Origin: a bacterium
Lineage (GTDB): Bacteria; Cyanobacteriota; Vampirovibrionia; Vampirovibrionales; Vampirovibrionaceae
Reading direction: 5' to 3'
Length of the DNA: 64,000 bases
Assembly (NCBI GenBank): GCA_030429585.1
Contig: JAUIEU010000001.1
Location: 1,763,848 to 1,827,847, forward strand
Positions 42,634 through 51,871 of this stretch are shown here, in pieces; position 1 is the stretch's first letter, and each line of letters begins with the position of its first letter. A model generated the notes under the pieces. The model was not told the origin of the DNA and searched no databases. It saw only the letters and a program-made list of their open reading frames with translations. A program made the translations under genes and the position numbers.

Positions 42634-43674
42634 TTAGTGGGTTGCCGAATGGCGGTTCTCATCCGAGAGTAAGGGCATTTGGGATTGGCCTACCGAGTAA
42701 TAGTCGCCGTCGTGGTCGCCTTGGTAGTCAAACTTAACCACCTTATTCACAGGGGGGATTTTAGGGTTGGTAGGCGGTTCTAAATCTTTGCCAGGCACCA
42801 ATCCGGTAGGAATAGCGGTCCCTTCAGGCAAGTCATTTTTAATGGATAGCGAACGCAGGTGCTTTACCAGCATCCATAGTAGGGTTTCGTCGTAAACAAA
42901 GTTTTTATCTTTGTCCACGTTGCCTAACCAGGCAGGCATGCCGCTGGGGTAAATACCTTCTACCAGGTAGGTAAACCACTGGGCATCGGTACGGTTAAAG
43001 GCCCGGTCGTATTGGGTAAAACGTGCTGGGGCTGGGTAAAATAACCCATGATGCACGTTACCGCCTTTTAAATCGTGGTTACTGGGGTGGCCTGTGTGTA
43101 ATGGGCCATTGGCGTTACCTTTTTTGCCATGACATACCGCACAATTACCACCGTATACCGCAGCAATATCTGGGTCATCGTTAGTAGCTTTGTGGGTAAT
43201 ATCGCTACCACCGGCTAGGTGGCGGGCATAAAATACGGCGGCCCAACGCTCATCACGGCTAAGGGTACTGGCAAAATCTGGGTGGGTGCCCCCTGCAATG
43301 GTAATGTTTTTGTGGGTGTCGGTCTCTTTTTTAAGGATGGGAGCCTTGCCGGTGGTTAGCAAAATGTAGAGGTCGATAGGCGTTGCGTATAGCAGGGTTT
43401 TTTGGGTGCTTTTTTGTTGGAAAAAGCCAGCCGAGTGACACGACGCACAGTTATTTTTAAACACCTTGGCGCCACTAGATAAAGATGGCGGGCGAGAAGG
43501 ATAGCCAAAATCCAAGGTGGTGGCAGATTCATCCACCACAGGGGCTTGGGCTAAAGACTTATTGGTAACGGTGGCTTGCTGAGAGCAACCCGTTAGCAGG
43601 CCGATGCCAATGGCCGTGGCCAGCAGGCCAGCAAACAGGGCGGTTGATTTAAGAAAAGAAGTACGGGTGGTCAT
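42634..43674 (-). CDS. Diheme cytochrome c lipoprotein
   Basis: 346 residues. A signal peptide with lipobox LLTGC (Cys30) implies lipid anchoring on the outer face of the inner membrane. Two heme c sites are CASCH (76-80) and CAVCH (178-182); the latter is followed by the GKKGNANGPLHTG loop typical of CcoP/cytochrome c class I domains. Between the Rieske gene and the oxidase genes, it may replace cytochrome c1/f, the diheme part of CcoP, or both. Confidence 0.88.
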   Translation of the reverse strand: MTTRTSFLKSTALFAGLLATAIGIGLLTGCSQQATVTNKSLAQAPVVDESATTLDFGYPSRPPSLSSGAKVFKNNCASCHSAGFFQQKSTQKTLLYATPIDLYILLTTGKAPILKKETDTHKNITIAGGTHPDFASTLSRDERWAAVFYARHLAGGSDITHKATNDDPDIAAVYGGNCAVCHGKKGNANGPLHTGHPSNHDLKGGNVHHGLFYPAPARFTQYDRAFNRTDAQWFTYLVEGIYPSGMPAWLGNVDKDKNFVYDETLLWMLVKHLRSLSIKNDLPEGTAIPTGLVPGKDLEPPTNPKIPPVNKVVKFDYQGDHDGDYYSVGQSQMPLLSDENRHSATH

Positions 43675-43718
43675 AATCAGTCAGGTTCTAGTGAAAAAAT
43701 CCAGGTGATAAGGAAAGG

Positions 43719-43892
43719 CTAGTAGCCAAACAGGGGAATCCAGGCCACGCCTGCCCACATAACGATAAGGAAGAACAATATACCCAAAAACCAAGGAATC
43801 TGATGCTCGTTGACATCAAAATCGGCTTCGTTGGCATCTGGCGCAATGGGGCCGTCGGGCGTGTCGATAGGCGTGGTGTCGATATCGGTCAT
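43719..43892 (-). CDS. 57-residue single-span membrane protein, possible CcoP anchor
   Basis: ATG 43892, seven bases after the ccoS stop, to TAG 43719. An acidic N-terminus (about 30 residues with PDGPIAPDANEADFDVNEHQIP) precedes one helix (WFLGILFFLIVMWAGVAWIP) and ends LFGY. The acidic-N/IPWF/helix/Tyr pattern resembles the membrane segment that precedes the heme domains in CcoP. Since the next gene is a separate diheme cytochrome c, CcoP may be split here. Inference only. Confidence 0.65.
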   Translation of the reverse strand: MTDIDTTPIDTPDGPIAPDANEADFDVNEHQIPWFLGILFFLIVMWAGVAWIPLFGY

Positions 43893-43899
43893 TAGGGTG

Positions 43900-44070
43900 T
43901 TAGTCCTCGTCCTGTAACATGGCGTATTTGGTGTCTTCTAGGCTATCCAGGCGTCCGTTACGAGACGACCAAAACAGCACACCAATGGCCAATACAAAAA
44001 ATACGCCGCAAATCATAAAGGCCATCATATAGCCGGGGCCAAGCCCGCCGGAAAGGCAACTAGGGCACAT
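43900..44070 (-). CDS. ccoS: Cbb3-type oxidase assembly protein CcoS
   Basis: 56 residues. Its ATG overlaps the upstream stop by one base (TAATG). One helix (FMICGVFFVLAIGVLFW) is followed by SSRNGRLDSLEDTKYAMLQDED, which matches the CcoS/FixS pattern (W-x-x-x-x-G-Q-F-D-D-L-E...I-L-x-D-D). The N-terminus MCPSCLSGGLG contains two Cys not typical of the family. CcoS is needed for cofactor insertion into CcoN. Confidence 0.85.
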   Translation of the reverse strand: MCPSCLSGGLGPGYMMAFMICGVFFVLAIGVLFWSSRNGRLDSLEDTKYAMLQDED

Positions 44071-45071
44071 TAATGGGCACCCCCATGGGTAGCGGTATCA
44101 TCAGCACCAGCAGCCTTAAAGGTGCTGGGGGCGTAATCTTTTAAAGGGTTGTTATGGCCGTGGGCCTTGGCGGCTTCAATTTCCCAAAAGTTTTCATCCA
44201 GGGCGCCAGGGATGTCCACGTCATCGTAGCTGGTAACCGCCTCTTCGTTATCCTGGGGCAGGGTTTTAACAAAGGCAGCCACATAGGCCATGCTTTCATC
44301 GCTCAGGCTTTTATACCAGCGGGGCATCCGGGTGCCGGGCACGCCTTCGGCCACACGCCAAAACCAGGTGGCATCATCGTAGCTTTTGTAGAAGGGGCGC
44401 GTAAAGTTCGCCGGTTTTTTCTGCATGCTAACACTGGTGGGGCCGTTGCCTCGGCCTTCTACACCGTGGCACTGGGCACAGTTTTGCATGTAAATGCCTC
44501 GGCCAGCGTTGGCGGCTGCCGATGAATTAATATCGACGGCTTCTTTGACTTTATCCCAGCGGTCGCGGTATTCCTGCGGGGCGGTAACCCAGTTGGGTTG
44601 CTTACGCTTGGCACCCACGGTTTGCAGGTAGGCCACCAAGTAGGTCATTTCTTCATCGCTTAAGTAGCTAAAGGAGGGCATAATCGAGCCAGGCTTTACC
44701 ACCCGCGGGTTTACATGGTGGGTCCAGTGCCAAGCGTCGGGGTATTTGCCGCCAATGTTGGATAAATCTGGGCCAGTCCGCTCAGAACCCAGCACGTGGG
44801 GGGTTTCGTACACGTAATCGCCAGCGTTTACCACTTCGCCCATTTCTCTATCTTGGTAGCGGCTAAATTGGCTGTGGCAGTAAAAACAGCCTTCGCGGCG
44901 GTAAATCATCCGGCCAATGGCCTCTGGCGAGCCCGGCTCGTATTTGTAGGCCGCTTCGCTGGGCACGGGGGTAAAGGTCATGGCAGGCAAAATCGCCGTT
45001 ACCGTAATAATGGTAATAAAGATTAAGGCGACGAAAACACCGGCAATCAGGTAGTTAATGTTGGGGCGCAT
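44070..45071 (-). CDS. ccoO: Cbb3 oxidase subunit CcoO fused to a second cytochrome c domain
   Basis: 333 residues, longer than CcoO (about 200). One N-terminal helix, then a CcoO heme domain: GCFYCHSQ (heme C62-H66), then VYETPHVLGSERTGPDLSNIGGKYPDAWH and the Met-ligand region SIMPSFSYLSDEEM. From about residue 185 a second class I cytochrome c has CAQCHGVEGRGNG (198-202) and RMPRWYKSLSDESM. So it is a diheme CcoO-c fusion that could accept electrons directly from the bc part. It follows ccoN by 54 bases. Confidence 0.93.
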   Translation of the reverse strand: MRPNINYLIAGVFVALIFITIITVTAILPAMTFTPVPSEAAYKYEPGSPEAIGRMIYRREGCFYCHSQFSRYQDREMGEVVNAGDYVYETPHVLGSERTGPDLSNIGGKYPDAWHWTHHVNPRVVKPGSIMPSFSYLSDEEMTYLVAYLQTVGAKRKQPNWVTAPQEYRDRWDKVKEAVDINSSAAANAGRGIYMQNCAQCHGVEGRGNGPTSVSMQKKPANFTRPFYKSYDDATWFWRVAEGVPGTRMPRWYKSLSDESMAYVAAFVKTLPQDNEEAVTSYDDVDIPGALDENFWEIEAAKAHGHNNPLKDYAPSTFKAAGADDTATHGGAH

Positions 45072-45125
45072 GAGAAGGGGTGCCTGCTAAAATCCTGACA
45101 AAAAACGAAAAACGAGATGACTATA

Positions 45126-46538
45126 CTATACGTAGGCAATGCCTGTTGGCGAGTGGGGCAGGGCTTCCACGTCTTTTTCTGCACCAAATACGGTTTTGTA
45201 GATGTTATACATGAAGAATATTTGGCCCACAGTAATGAGGATACCAGAGAGGAAGCGCACAAACATGTAGGGCTCCATTTCAAAGGCCCATTGGTCCATG
45301 GCAATAGAAAAGTGCCAGCCAGCGGCTTGAATTAGCCCGGCAATGGTGAGCACCACTACCATGACAATCCAGCCAATGAGGGTGAACCAAAAGTGGTACA
45401 CGGCCAGTTGCTTGCTGTAGATTTTGCGGCCCGTTACCTTGGGGATGATGTAGTACACGGCGGCAAACACAATAAAGGAGAAGGTGGCCAGCAGTGCCAA
45501 GTGGGCGTGACCCACCACCCAGTTACTAAAGTGCAGGTACCAGTTAATGGCACGGGTAGCCTGGAAGGGCCCTTGGATACACGTTAGCAAATAGGCAATG
45601 CCAGCAGCAATCACAAAGCGTAGGGGGATGTGATCCGCGGCCAGGTACCACTTTCGGCGCATGGTCATGAAAAAGTTGGTGAGTACGGTGAGTACCGGCA
45701 CCAGCAGAAATACACTGGAAATTACCGCAATGGCCTTTAGCCACTCCGGTACCGGCGATTGCAAAATGTGGTGGGTGCCGGTGGGGGCGTAGAACATCCC
45801 AATCGTCCAAAACCCAATCATGGATAGGGTATGGCTATACAGTGGCGCCGAGGTAAAGCGTGGCAGTAGGTAATACAAAATACCAACCCCGCCTACGGTA
45901 AACCACATGCCAAGGATGTTATGCCCGTAAAACCAAGCGGCAACCGCATCGTTCAAACCATCAAAGGCTACAAAGGCACGGTTACCAATAATGTAGACAA
46001 GGGGGAACCAAAACAGCGAGCCCAGCATGTACCAAATGGATACATACCATTTTTTCTCTTCGCCCGTTAGTACTGTCATGTAGCCGTTAATACCGGTAGA
46101 AATTAATGCGGCCAGTACCAGCCAGTCAAAAATACCGTTCAGTTCAGCATATTCACGGGCTTCGGTGTAGCCATTCATAATGGCAATCACACCGCTTAGC
46201 AGCACCAGGTTCCACGCCACCATGGTAATGTTGCCTAATTTTTCGTTCCAAATGCCTTTGCGGCGGGCCAGTACAGGCAAAATATAAAAATAGCAGCCAA
46301 CATACCCCATAGAGAGCCAACCAATGGCTACCATATTGACGTGTGCCGGGCGCAGGCGGCCAAAAGAGAGTTGGGCAACACCGGTAATCAGGTCAGGCCA
46401 CGTCATTAAGGCACCGGCTAAGGTACCCAAGGTAACGCCCACAACCAGCCATAAGACAGCAGACAAAATAAAATTCCGGCTGGCGCTGTATGGTTCATCG
46501 CTAATAATGTGCCGGGTGGCTGAAGAAAGCCAGCTCAT
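45126..46538 (-). CDS. ccoN: Cbb3-type (C-family) cytochrome c oxidase catalytic subunit
   Basis: 470 residues, about 12 helices. It reduces O2 to water and pumps protons. Ligands seen: His66 (RPAHVNMV, low-spin heme b), CuB His206 (WFYGHNILG) and His256-His257 (GTHHILQSP), then His344 and His346 (VVGHAHLALL, high-spin and low-spin hemes). GILYYLLPRF carries the Tyr of the helix VII region. A clear GGAAGGA ribosome site precedes the ATG. It is the first gene of the twelve-gene minus-strand cluster. The 348 bases upstream, shared with the divergent transporter gene, must hold both promoters, but no clear -35/-10 pair was seen. Confidence 0.96.
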   Translation of the reverse strand: MSWLSSATRHIISDEPYSASRNFILSAVLWLVVGVTLGTLAGALMTWPDLITGVAQLSFGRLRPAHVNMVAIGWLSMGYVGCYFYILPVLARRKGIWNEKLGNITMVAWNLVLLSGVIAIMNGYTEAREYAELNGIFDWLVLAALISTGINGYMTVLTGEEKKWYVSIWYMLGSLFWFPLVYIIGNRAFVAFDGLNDAVAAWFYGHNILGMWFTVGGVGILYYLLPRFTSAPLYSHTLSMIGFWTIGMFYAPTGTHHILQSPVPEWLKAIAVISSVFLLVPVLTVLTNFFMTMRRKWYLAADHIPLRFVIAAGIAYLLTCIQGPFQATRAINWYLHFSNWVVGHAHLALLATFSFIVFAAVYYIIPKVTGRKIYSKQLAVYHFWFTLIGWIVMVVVLTIAGLIQAAGWHFSIAMDQWAFEMEPYMFVRFLSGILITVGQIFFMYNIYKTVFGAEKDVEALPHSPTGIAYV

Positions 46539-46886
46539 GGGGTCGGATCCTTCCCGATAAATAAAGAAGACGAGCGTTTAAAAACAAAAAATAAGGTATA
46601 CAGAGCGCTGGATGACATTGTGTGCCAAGTCGGCAAAAGGGGCAAGGCATGGGGTTCGCATCCTTTGGGCACCCCTCCGTAATGTTGTGCCGTTGGATAC
46701 AGTGTTGGGTGCCTCTAGCGCAGGACACCGGAACGCCTATAATGGTAATCAACGGGCGCCCCGGTTTCAATCCCTTTGTGTAAAGTTGCTTGGCAGGGGC
46801 GGGCAATGTGGCCCCTGTGTAGCCGCCCCAATCCAGCGTTTTGTATGATTTAGCCCTTGCCCAAGCGGTGTGGTGTTTCTTTCCCT

Positions 46887-47897
46887 ATGTCTGTTCCCCC
46901 ATCTTCTCAGCCTTTGTTGGCCGTTCATCAGCTTGTGGTGGGTTTCCCTGCCAAAGGGGGCCGTGGCGATAATTCGGCGCTATTACCGTACCAACAGGCC
47001 GTGTGCGGGGTTAGCTTTGCCTTAAACCGTGGCGAGGTACTCGGCTTAGTGGGCGAAAGTGGCTGCGGTAAAAGCCTAACTAGCCTAGCAGTGCTAAATT
47101 TGGTGCCTACACCGGGCAAAATACTAGAGGGCAGTGTTTCTTTAGAGAAGCAATCGTTGTTGGCTTTACCTGCTGATGCCATGCGAAAAATCCGCGGGGC
47201 CCGCATTGCCCTGATTCCCCAAGACCCAATGACATCGCTGAACCCGGTGTACACCATTGGTAACCAGCTGTTAGAAGTAATTACCTTGCACCGCAACCTG
47301 CATGGGGCTGCCGCTGAACAAGTGGCCATAGAAGCGCTGGACGCCGTAAAAGTGCCCAATGCTAAACAGCGCTTAACCCAGTACCCTCATGAATTTAGCG
47401 GCGGCATGCGCCAGCGGGTAATGATTGCCATGGCGCTGGCCTGCGAACCGGATGTATTGATTGCCGATGAGCCGACCACCGCGCTGGATGTGACGGTTCA
47501 GGCCCAAATTTTGGCCTTGATTAAAGAATTACAGGCCGAGCGTGGCATGGGTGTGCTGCTGATTACCCATGATTTAGGCGTGGTAGCCCAAGTGTGCCAC
47601 CGAGTAGCCGTAATGTACGCAGGCCGTATTGTGGAGGAAGCACCAGTAAAAGAACTGTTTTCAAAACCAAGCCATCCCTACACGCAGTCGTTGTTGGCAG
47701 CCATCCCTAATATGAAGAGTGACCGTGGTAATGCCTTGCAAGCCATTGAAGGCCAACCGCCCCCAGTGGGAATGATTCCCCATAATGCCTGTGCCTTTGC
47801 CCCCCGGTGCAGTAAAGCCGAACCCCGCTGCACGGAAGCCCTACCGCCGGTGGCGTCGGTGTCGCCTAATCATACCGCCCAATGCGTGTTGGTGTAG
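46887..47897 (+). CDS. Oligopeptide/dipeptide ABC transporter ATP-binding protein (OppD/DppD type)
   Basis: 336 residues from ATG 46887 (an in-frame TTG at 46857 is less likely). Walker [19 protein letters not shown]-loop [17 protein letters not shown], signature [17 protein letters not shown], Walker [18 protein letters not shown] and H-loop [10 protein letters not shown] are present. The C-terminal oligo_HPY region has [12 protein letters not shown], with the four-Cys pattern [15 protein letters not shown]...C typical of OppD/DppD. No permease or binding-protein gene is adjacent. Confidence 0.92.
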   Translation: MSVPPSSQPLLAVHQLVVGFPAKGGRGDNSALLPYQQAVCGVSFALNRGEVLGLVGESGCGKSLTSLAVLNLVPTPGKILEGSVSLEKQSLLALPADAMRKIRGARIALIPQDPMTSLNPVYTIGNQLLEVITLHRNLHGAAAEQVAIEALDAVKVPNAKQRLTQYPHEFSGGMRQRVMIAMALACEPDVLIADEPTTALDVTVQAQILALIKELQAERGMGVLLITHDLGVVAQVCHRVAVMYAGRIVEEAPVKELFSKPSHPYTQSLLAAIPNMKSDRGNALQAIEGQPPPVGMIPHNACAFAPRCSKAEPRCTEALPPVASVSPNHTAQCVLV

Positions 47898-47913
47898 AAG
47901 AGGAGATAGTTGG

Positions 47914-48648
47914 GTGTTGAACGAGGAAACACTGAGACAGGCCTACAATTTATTGTGTCGGTTATTGCCAGCAACTTCTTACGAGCCGTTTGATTCGGTA
48001 CGCAATGCAGAAATGCACCGGTGGTTTTGGAAGCCAGAGCGGGTAAAAACCGTGATTTTAGCTGAATCTCATGTGTTTACCCCCGTAGAAGAATCCGAGC
48101 AACGCATGGTTTACCCTAAATTTTTGGAACAATTACCAACAGAATATGTTCGGTTAGTGTATTGCTTGGGGTATGGCGAGCAAGGCGCGCTAGGTATACA
48201 GATGCCAAAAAAAACAGGTACGCCGCAATATTGGAAATTATTTGCCTATGCCGCTGGCCAAAATCCGGTGCTGGTTCAAAAAACTGGAACAACAAACACA
48301 ATAGAGCGCTTACATAATAAATGGGCTTTATTGTGCGCCTTAAAAGAAAAAGGCGTTTGGTTACTGGATACCAGTATTTTAGGGCTGGCTAATTTGCCAA
48401 GCGGAAAACCCGGAAAAGACATGCTGGATGAGATTTTGTATCAATCATGGCAATGTTATATTGCACCAATTATTGAAGCAGAGCGCCCTGAAAAAATATT
48501 ATGTGTGGGTAAAGGGCTGTGGGGCATGCTTCGAGGTGAGTTAAAGCGAAAAACACCTCAGGCTGATTGGGTGTATCAGCCAAATGCCCGTTTAAGCAAA
48601 CATGCCATTGAGGAAAATCAGCAAAAAATAGCGACGTTTTGTGTGTAG
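47914..48648 (+). CDS. Hypothetical protein, possibly uracil-DNA-glycosylase-like fold
   Basis: 244 residues from GTG 47914, eight bases after AGGAG. Segments VKTVILAESHVFTP, YVRLVYCLGYGEQGAL, PQYWKLFAYAAG, VWLLDTSILGLANLPSGKPGK and PIIEAERPEKILCVGKGLWGML alternate beta strands and helices. A strand-ending AES near the N-terminus and a VGKGLW strand late in the protein recall the UDG superfamily, but no catalytic motif matches exactly. The gene is more A+T-rich than its neighbours. The assignment is tentative. Confidence 0.6.
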   Translation: MLNEETLRQAYNLLCRLLPATSYEPFDSVRNAEMHRWFWKPERVKTVILAESHVFTPVEESEQRMVYPKFLEQLPTEYVRLVYCLGYGEQGALGIQMPKKTGTPQYWKLFAYAAGQNPVLVQKTGTTNTIERLHNKWALLCALKEKGVWLLDTSILGLANLPSGKPGKDMLDEILYQSWQCYIAPIIEAERPEKILCVGKGLWGMLRGELKRKTPQADWVYQPNARLSKHAIEENQQKIATFCV

Positions 48649-48649
48649 T

Positions 48650-50002
48650 TTAAACCAGCTCAACTATGGTGCGATCGGCGTCTAGTAGGTGGGGTTGAAC
48701 AATAACCGCTTGGCCGGCGCGCTCAGGGCGAGGTTCGGTGAGTTGGCAGCGGATGTAATTTTCGCTCATGCCTTTGGCGCCGTCGTTTTCCACCACAATG
48801 GTGAGCGGCTGCCCGATAAATTGTTGCCGGTAGGCCAGCCATTTATCAGCCGCTAAATCGCGCAGCACTTGGGCGCGGCGTTTTTTTTCTGGCTCGGGCA
48901 CTTGGTCGGGGAAATCTGCGGCAGGCGTACCCTTACGCTTGCTGTAACTAAACACATGCAAGGTATGCATGGGGCAATCGGCCAGTACTTGGCGGGTATG
49001 CTCAAAGCGTTCGTCGGTTTCGCCAGGGAAGCCCACAATAATATCGCTAGCAATGGCCACGTTTGGCATGGCAGTGGTGAGTTTCTCGCATACGGTTACC
49101 ATATCGGCTACATGGTGGCGGCGGCCCATGCGCTTTAGTACGAAATCCTCGGCACTTTGGGCGGATAAATGGACGTGGGGGCAAATTTTTGGCTGATTGT
49201 TGGCCATAGCGGCGATTAATTCATCCGTCACTTCCATGGGGTCTAGCGAGGTTAGCCGCAATCGAAAATCACCGTCCATGGCGCAAAGTTCGTTTAGCAA
49301 TCCGGCTAAATCGGTGCCAGTATCTGGGCATTGGTATTGGCCAATATTAATACCGGTAAGCATCATCTCTACAAAACCGGCGTCCATCATTTCGGTTAGT
49401 TGGGTTTTTAAATCAGCCACGGGTAGGCTTCGGCTAAGGCCGCGTGCTTCCCAAATAATGCAGTAGGTGCACTTATAATCACACCCATCCTGTATTTTTA
49501 GGCTACCACGCGTTCTATCTAACCCAGATTCCATGCCGCCTTCCATCATTCGGCTTTTGTCTATCTCGGCTACATGGATATGGGGCGAGGCTTCCGGTGG
49601 GCCTTGGGTAATCAGTTGGTATAAATCGCCCTTAAAATGGTTGCCAATTACATCGGTCACCCCCGGTTGGGCGGCTACTTCCTCTGGGGCCACTTGGGCA
49701 TAACAGCCGGTAACCACAATGCGACTGGCCGGGTTGGCCAATTTAGCTCGCCGAATGACGCGCTGGGTCTCGGTATCGCTGCGTTCCGTTACGGTGCAGC
49801 TGTTAATCACGACGACACTGGCGCTATCGTCTAAATCTACCACCTGCCAACCATTTTTTTTAAACGTACCGGCCAGCGTAGCGCTTTCTAGCTGGTTGGT
49901 TTTGCAGCCCAAGGTGTAAAAGGCCACAGTTGGGCTGCTAGGCAGCCAGGTAGGCGCGGGTTTTGCGTGGTTAGCGGTAGGGTTAGGCGTTGGGGTAGGC
50001 AT
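48650..50002 (-). CDS. mtaB: tRNA t6A37 methylthiotransferase MtaB
   Basis: 450 residues. A radical-SAM methylthiotransferase converting t6A to ms2t6A at position 37 of tRNAs reading ANN codons. The N-terminal UPF0004 domain carries Cys in LGCKTNQLES, NSCTVTERSD and GCYAQ. The radical SAM cluster is in QDGCDYKCTYCIIWEARG, and a TRAM domain lies at the C-terminus (FIGQPLTIVVENDG). The phrase KIQDGCDYKCTYC with the length fits MtaB rather than MiaB or RimO. Confidence 0.92.
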   Translation of the reverse strand: MPTPTPNPTANHAKPAPTWLPSSPTVAFYTLGCKTNQLESATLAGTFKKNGWQVVDLDDSASVVVINSCTVTERSDTETQRVIRRAKLANPASRIVVTGCYAQVAPEEVAAQPGVTDVIGNHFKGDLYQLITQGPPEASPHIHVAEIDKSRMMEGGMESGLDRTRGSLKIQDGCDYKCTYCIIWEARGLSRSLPVADLKTQLTEMMDAGFVEMMLTGINIGQYQCPDTGTDLAGLLNELCAMDGDFRLRLTSLDPMEVTDELIAAMANNQPKICPHVHLSAQSAEDFVLKRMGRRHHVADMVTVCEKLTTAMPNVAIASDIIVGFPGETDERFEHTRQVLADCPMHTLHVFSYSKRKGTPAADFPDQVPEPEKKRRAQVLRDLAADKWLAYRQQFIGQPLTIVVENDGAKGMSENYIRCQLTEPRPERAGQAVIVQPHLLDADRTIVELV

Positions 50003-50395
50003 AGACGAAAGGGGTAGATTAAGAGGGGGTAATTAAGGGTGTTTAGGATAGCCAAACCATAGCACCTGCGCGAGTGAGTGGGGCAGTTAGCGGCATAAAA
50101 AGGCGGGTTTATTACGAGATCTGTAACAAAGAAGGCGGTAAAAGAGCAATTCTGCCAGATAAAACGTTTTTATTATAATACATTCCACAATGCTGATGAT
50201 ATTTGATTTGAGCAAATGGCAGCATGATACATATTTTTTTGGAATGCCCCTAAAACAAGAGCGAGAGACCTAATTGATGATGCAGCGTTGCAAACAAGCC
50301 TTAATACTGATGGCACATCACTGTACGGCTATGGCTACGTTTGGGGAAATGACAGCATTTAACAATAATTCAGGAGTGAGAAGAGGCTAAGCACT

Positions 50396-50593
50396 ATGGC
50401 AAAAGTATTAATTTCTATGCGCGAAGATTTTTTAGAGCAGGTGGACGTGATGGCAGAAACCGAGCAACGTACCCGTAGCGAGCTGATTCGTCAGGCCCTG
50501 CGCGAGTATATTTCGGCCCGTAAGCCTAAAGCGTCTAACCCGCAGCAAACCCAACGCAACGCAGAGCTGATAGAAGCCTTGCTGTTAGGGTAG
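50396..50593 (+). CDS. Ribbon-helix-helix (CopG/Arc-type) DNA-binding protein
   Basis: 65 residues. A beta strand (KVLISMREDFLEQV) is followed by two helices with TRSELIRQALREYI, the classic RHH pattern of antitoxins and small repressors. No toxin-like gene follows within its strand, so it looks like an orphan regulator. The 393 bases upstream contain an A+T-rich stretch with a TATAAT at 50174-50179 but no matching -35, and a 36-codon frame (50277-50387) that I did not accept. Confidence 0.85.
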   Translation: MAKVLISMREDFLEQVDVMAETEQRTRSELIRQALREYISARKPKASNPQQTQRNAELIEALLLG

Positions 50594-50717
50594 CCCCTTA
50601 CCCATCATCAATAGTATTTCCTATTAAACCGGCTACAGGTGAACCCTATAGTTGGTTTTTTGGGCGTTACGGTTTAAGGATTAGGCGGTTTAGGCGGTGG
50701 GGTTAAATTAGGTCGGC

Positions 50718-51749
50718 TTACTGGCCTGCTTTTTTGGCAATAACCTGGGTGGTGGTTACTTGTACCGGTTGGGTAAAGGCGGCCTTTGGGGCCCGAAATA
50801 ACAATACTCGGCTAATCATGCCGCTGGCGTCATCAATGGCCTTTAGGCTGTCGGTATCGCTGTACACGCTGGCGGTAATATTGCCATAGTGTTTGGTTTT
50901 AATGGGGTGCTGCCAGCTGCCTTGCCAAACCTGCTCATGGTTAGGTGCTTGGGTATCCACCACGCTAACGGTGCTGCGCATAGTGGCGCGCATATCATCG
51001 GGGATGTGGTCGCCAAAGTGTTTTTTATACAGGCCTTTTATCCCCCAACTTTTTTCAGGTTGATTAAAATCAACATCGGCTTGCACCATTACCACGCGGG
51101 CAATGGTGCCCCCGCTACCGGCAACAGCATCGGTTAGGTGGTTTAGGGCGGTGGGGCTCACGTGGTTATTTTCTGCCCATTGGCGCCACACGGTTTGCAG
51201 TAGGTAGGGGTGTTGTTTTTCTAGCCGGGCAATGCTTTGGGCAGGGTAATAAATGGTGGTGTTGGGGTGGCTATGAGCCAGTTTTTTAGCAATATCAGTA
51301 CCTAAAGTCCAGGCGGCATCGGCAAAGCCTTTTTTGCCAATGGTGGGGTTGGGTACCGCCAGTACCAGTATGCCCGGCAACGGACGATATTCTGTGGTGG
51401 TAATGGTTTTGGTTTGCACGGTGGGCGCTGCCGGGGGTGTTAGGGGCGCCATGCCCATGGTGCTGGCGGCATTGGTTGGTGGCTGGGGGGTGTAGTAGGC
51501 AGCCTGGGGCGAGTGGTGCTGTTGATGTTGGTGCAGGCTAGGGCTAACGGTGGTTACGGGGCTTTGGGCACGATCCACCGTGTTAGTAATGGTATCCAGT
51601 GGCGGGGTTTCCAATACAGGGTCGGCAACGGTGGCTTCTGTTGCTGCCGCTGGTTTTTCTGTTGGGGTGGGGTTGGCCCAGGCTGTTAGGGGTATGCCGG
51701 TGGCCAGCCCTGCGATTAAAAGGCTTAGTAATAATGGGTAGTGTGTCAT
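50718..51749 (-). CDS. Exported hypothetical protein
   Basis: 343 residues from ATG 51749, seven bases after AGGTGG (an earlier in-frame start at 51812 is less likely). A signal peptide (LLLSLLIAGLATGIPLTAWA) is followed by a Pro/Thr/Ala- and His/Gln-rich linker (about 30-125). The folded C-terminal part has beta-alpha features (GILVLAVPNPTIGKKGFADAAWTLGTDIAKKL, TIYYPAQSIARLEKQHPYL, VVMVQADVDFNQPEKSWGIKGLYKK). Probably a periplasmic protein; family not recognised. Confidence 0.65.
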   Translation of the reverse strand: MTHYPLLLSLLIAGLATGIPLTAWANPTPTEKPAAATEATVADPVLETPPLDTITNTVDRAQSPVTTVSPSLHQHQQHHSPQAAYYTPQPPTNAASTMGMAPLTPPAAPTVQTKTITTTEYRPLPGILVLAVPNPTIGKKGFADAAWTLGTDIAKKLAHSHPNTTIYYPAQSIARLEKQHPYLLQTVWRQWAENNHVSPTALNHLTDAVAGSGGTIARVVMVQADVDFNQPEKSWGIKGLYKKHFGDHIPDDMRATMRSTVSVVDTQAPNHEQVWQGSWQHPIKTKHYGNITASVYSDTDSLKAIDDASGMISRVLLFRAPKAAFTQPVQVTTTQVIAKKAGQ

Positions 51750-51871
51750 CCCGTGTCCACCTGCAATCATGTGTATGCTCGTTACTAGTATGACAGATAG
51801 GGCAGGGTTCACTCCTCCCCCGCTTATGGGATAATGCCCCGGTAATTCTGCAAATAAAGGCCACTTTTGCT

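Noticed and set aside
43719..43892. Naming the 57-residue membrane protein CcoQ
   Set aside because: CcoQ has a short N-terminus and a charged C-terminal tail; this protein has the reverse arrangement.
50277..50387. 36-codon frame before the ribbon-helix-helix gene
   Set aside because: No ribosome site at its start and no recognisable feature; possibly a leader ORF but unsupported.
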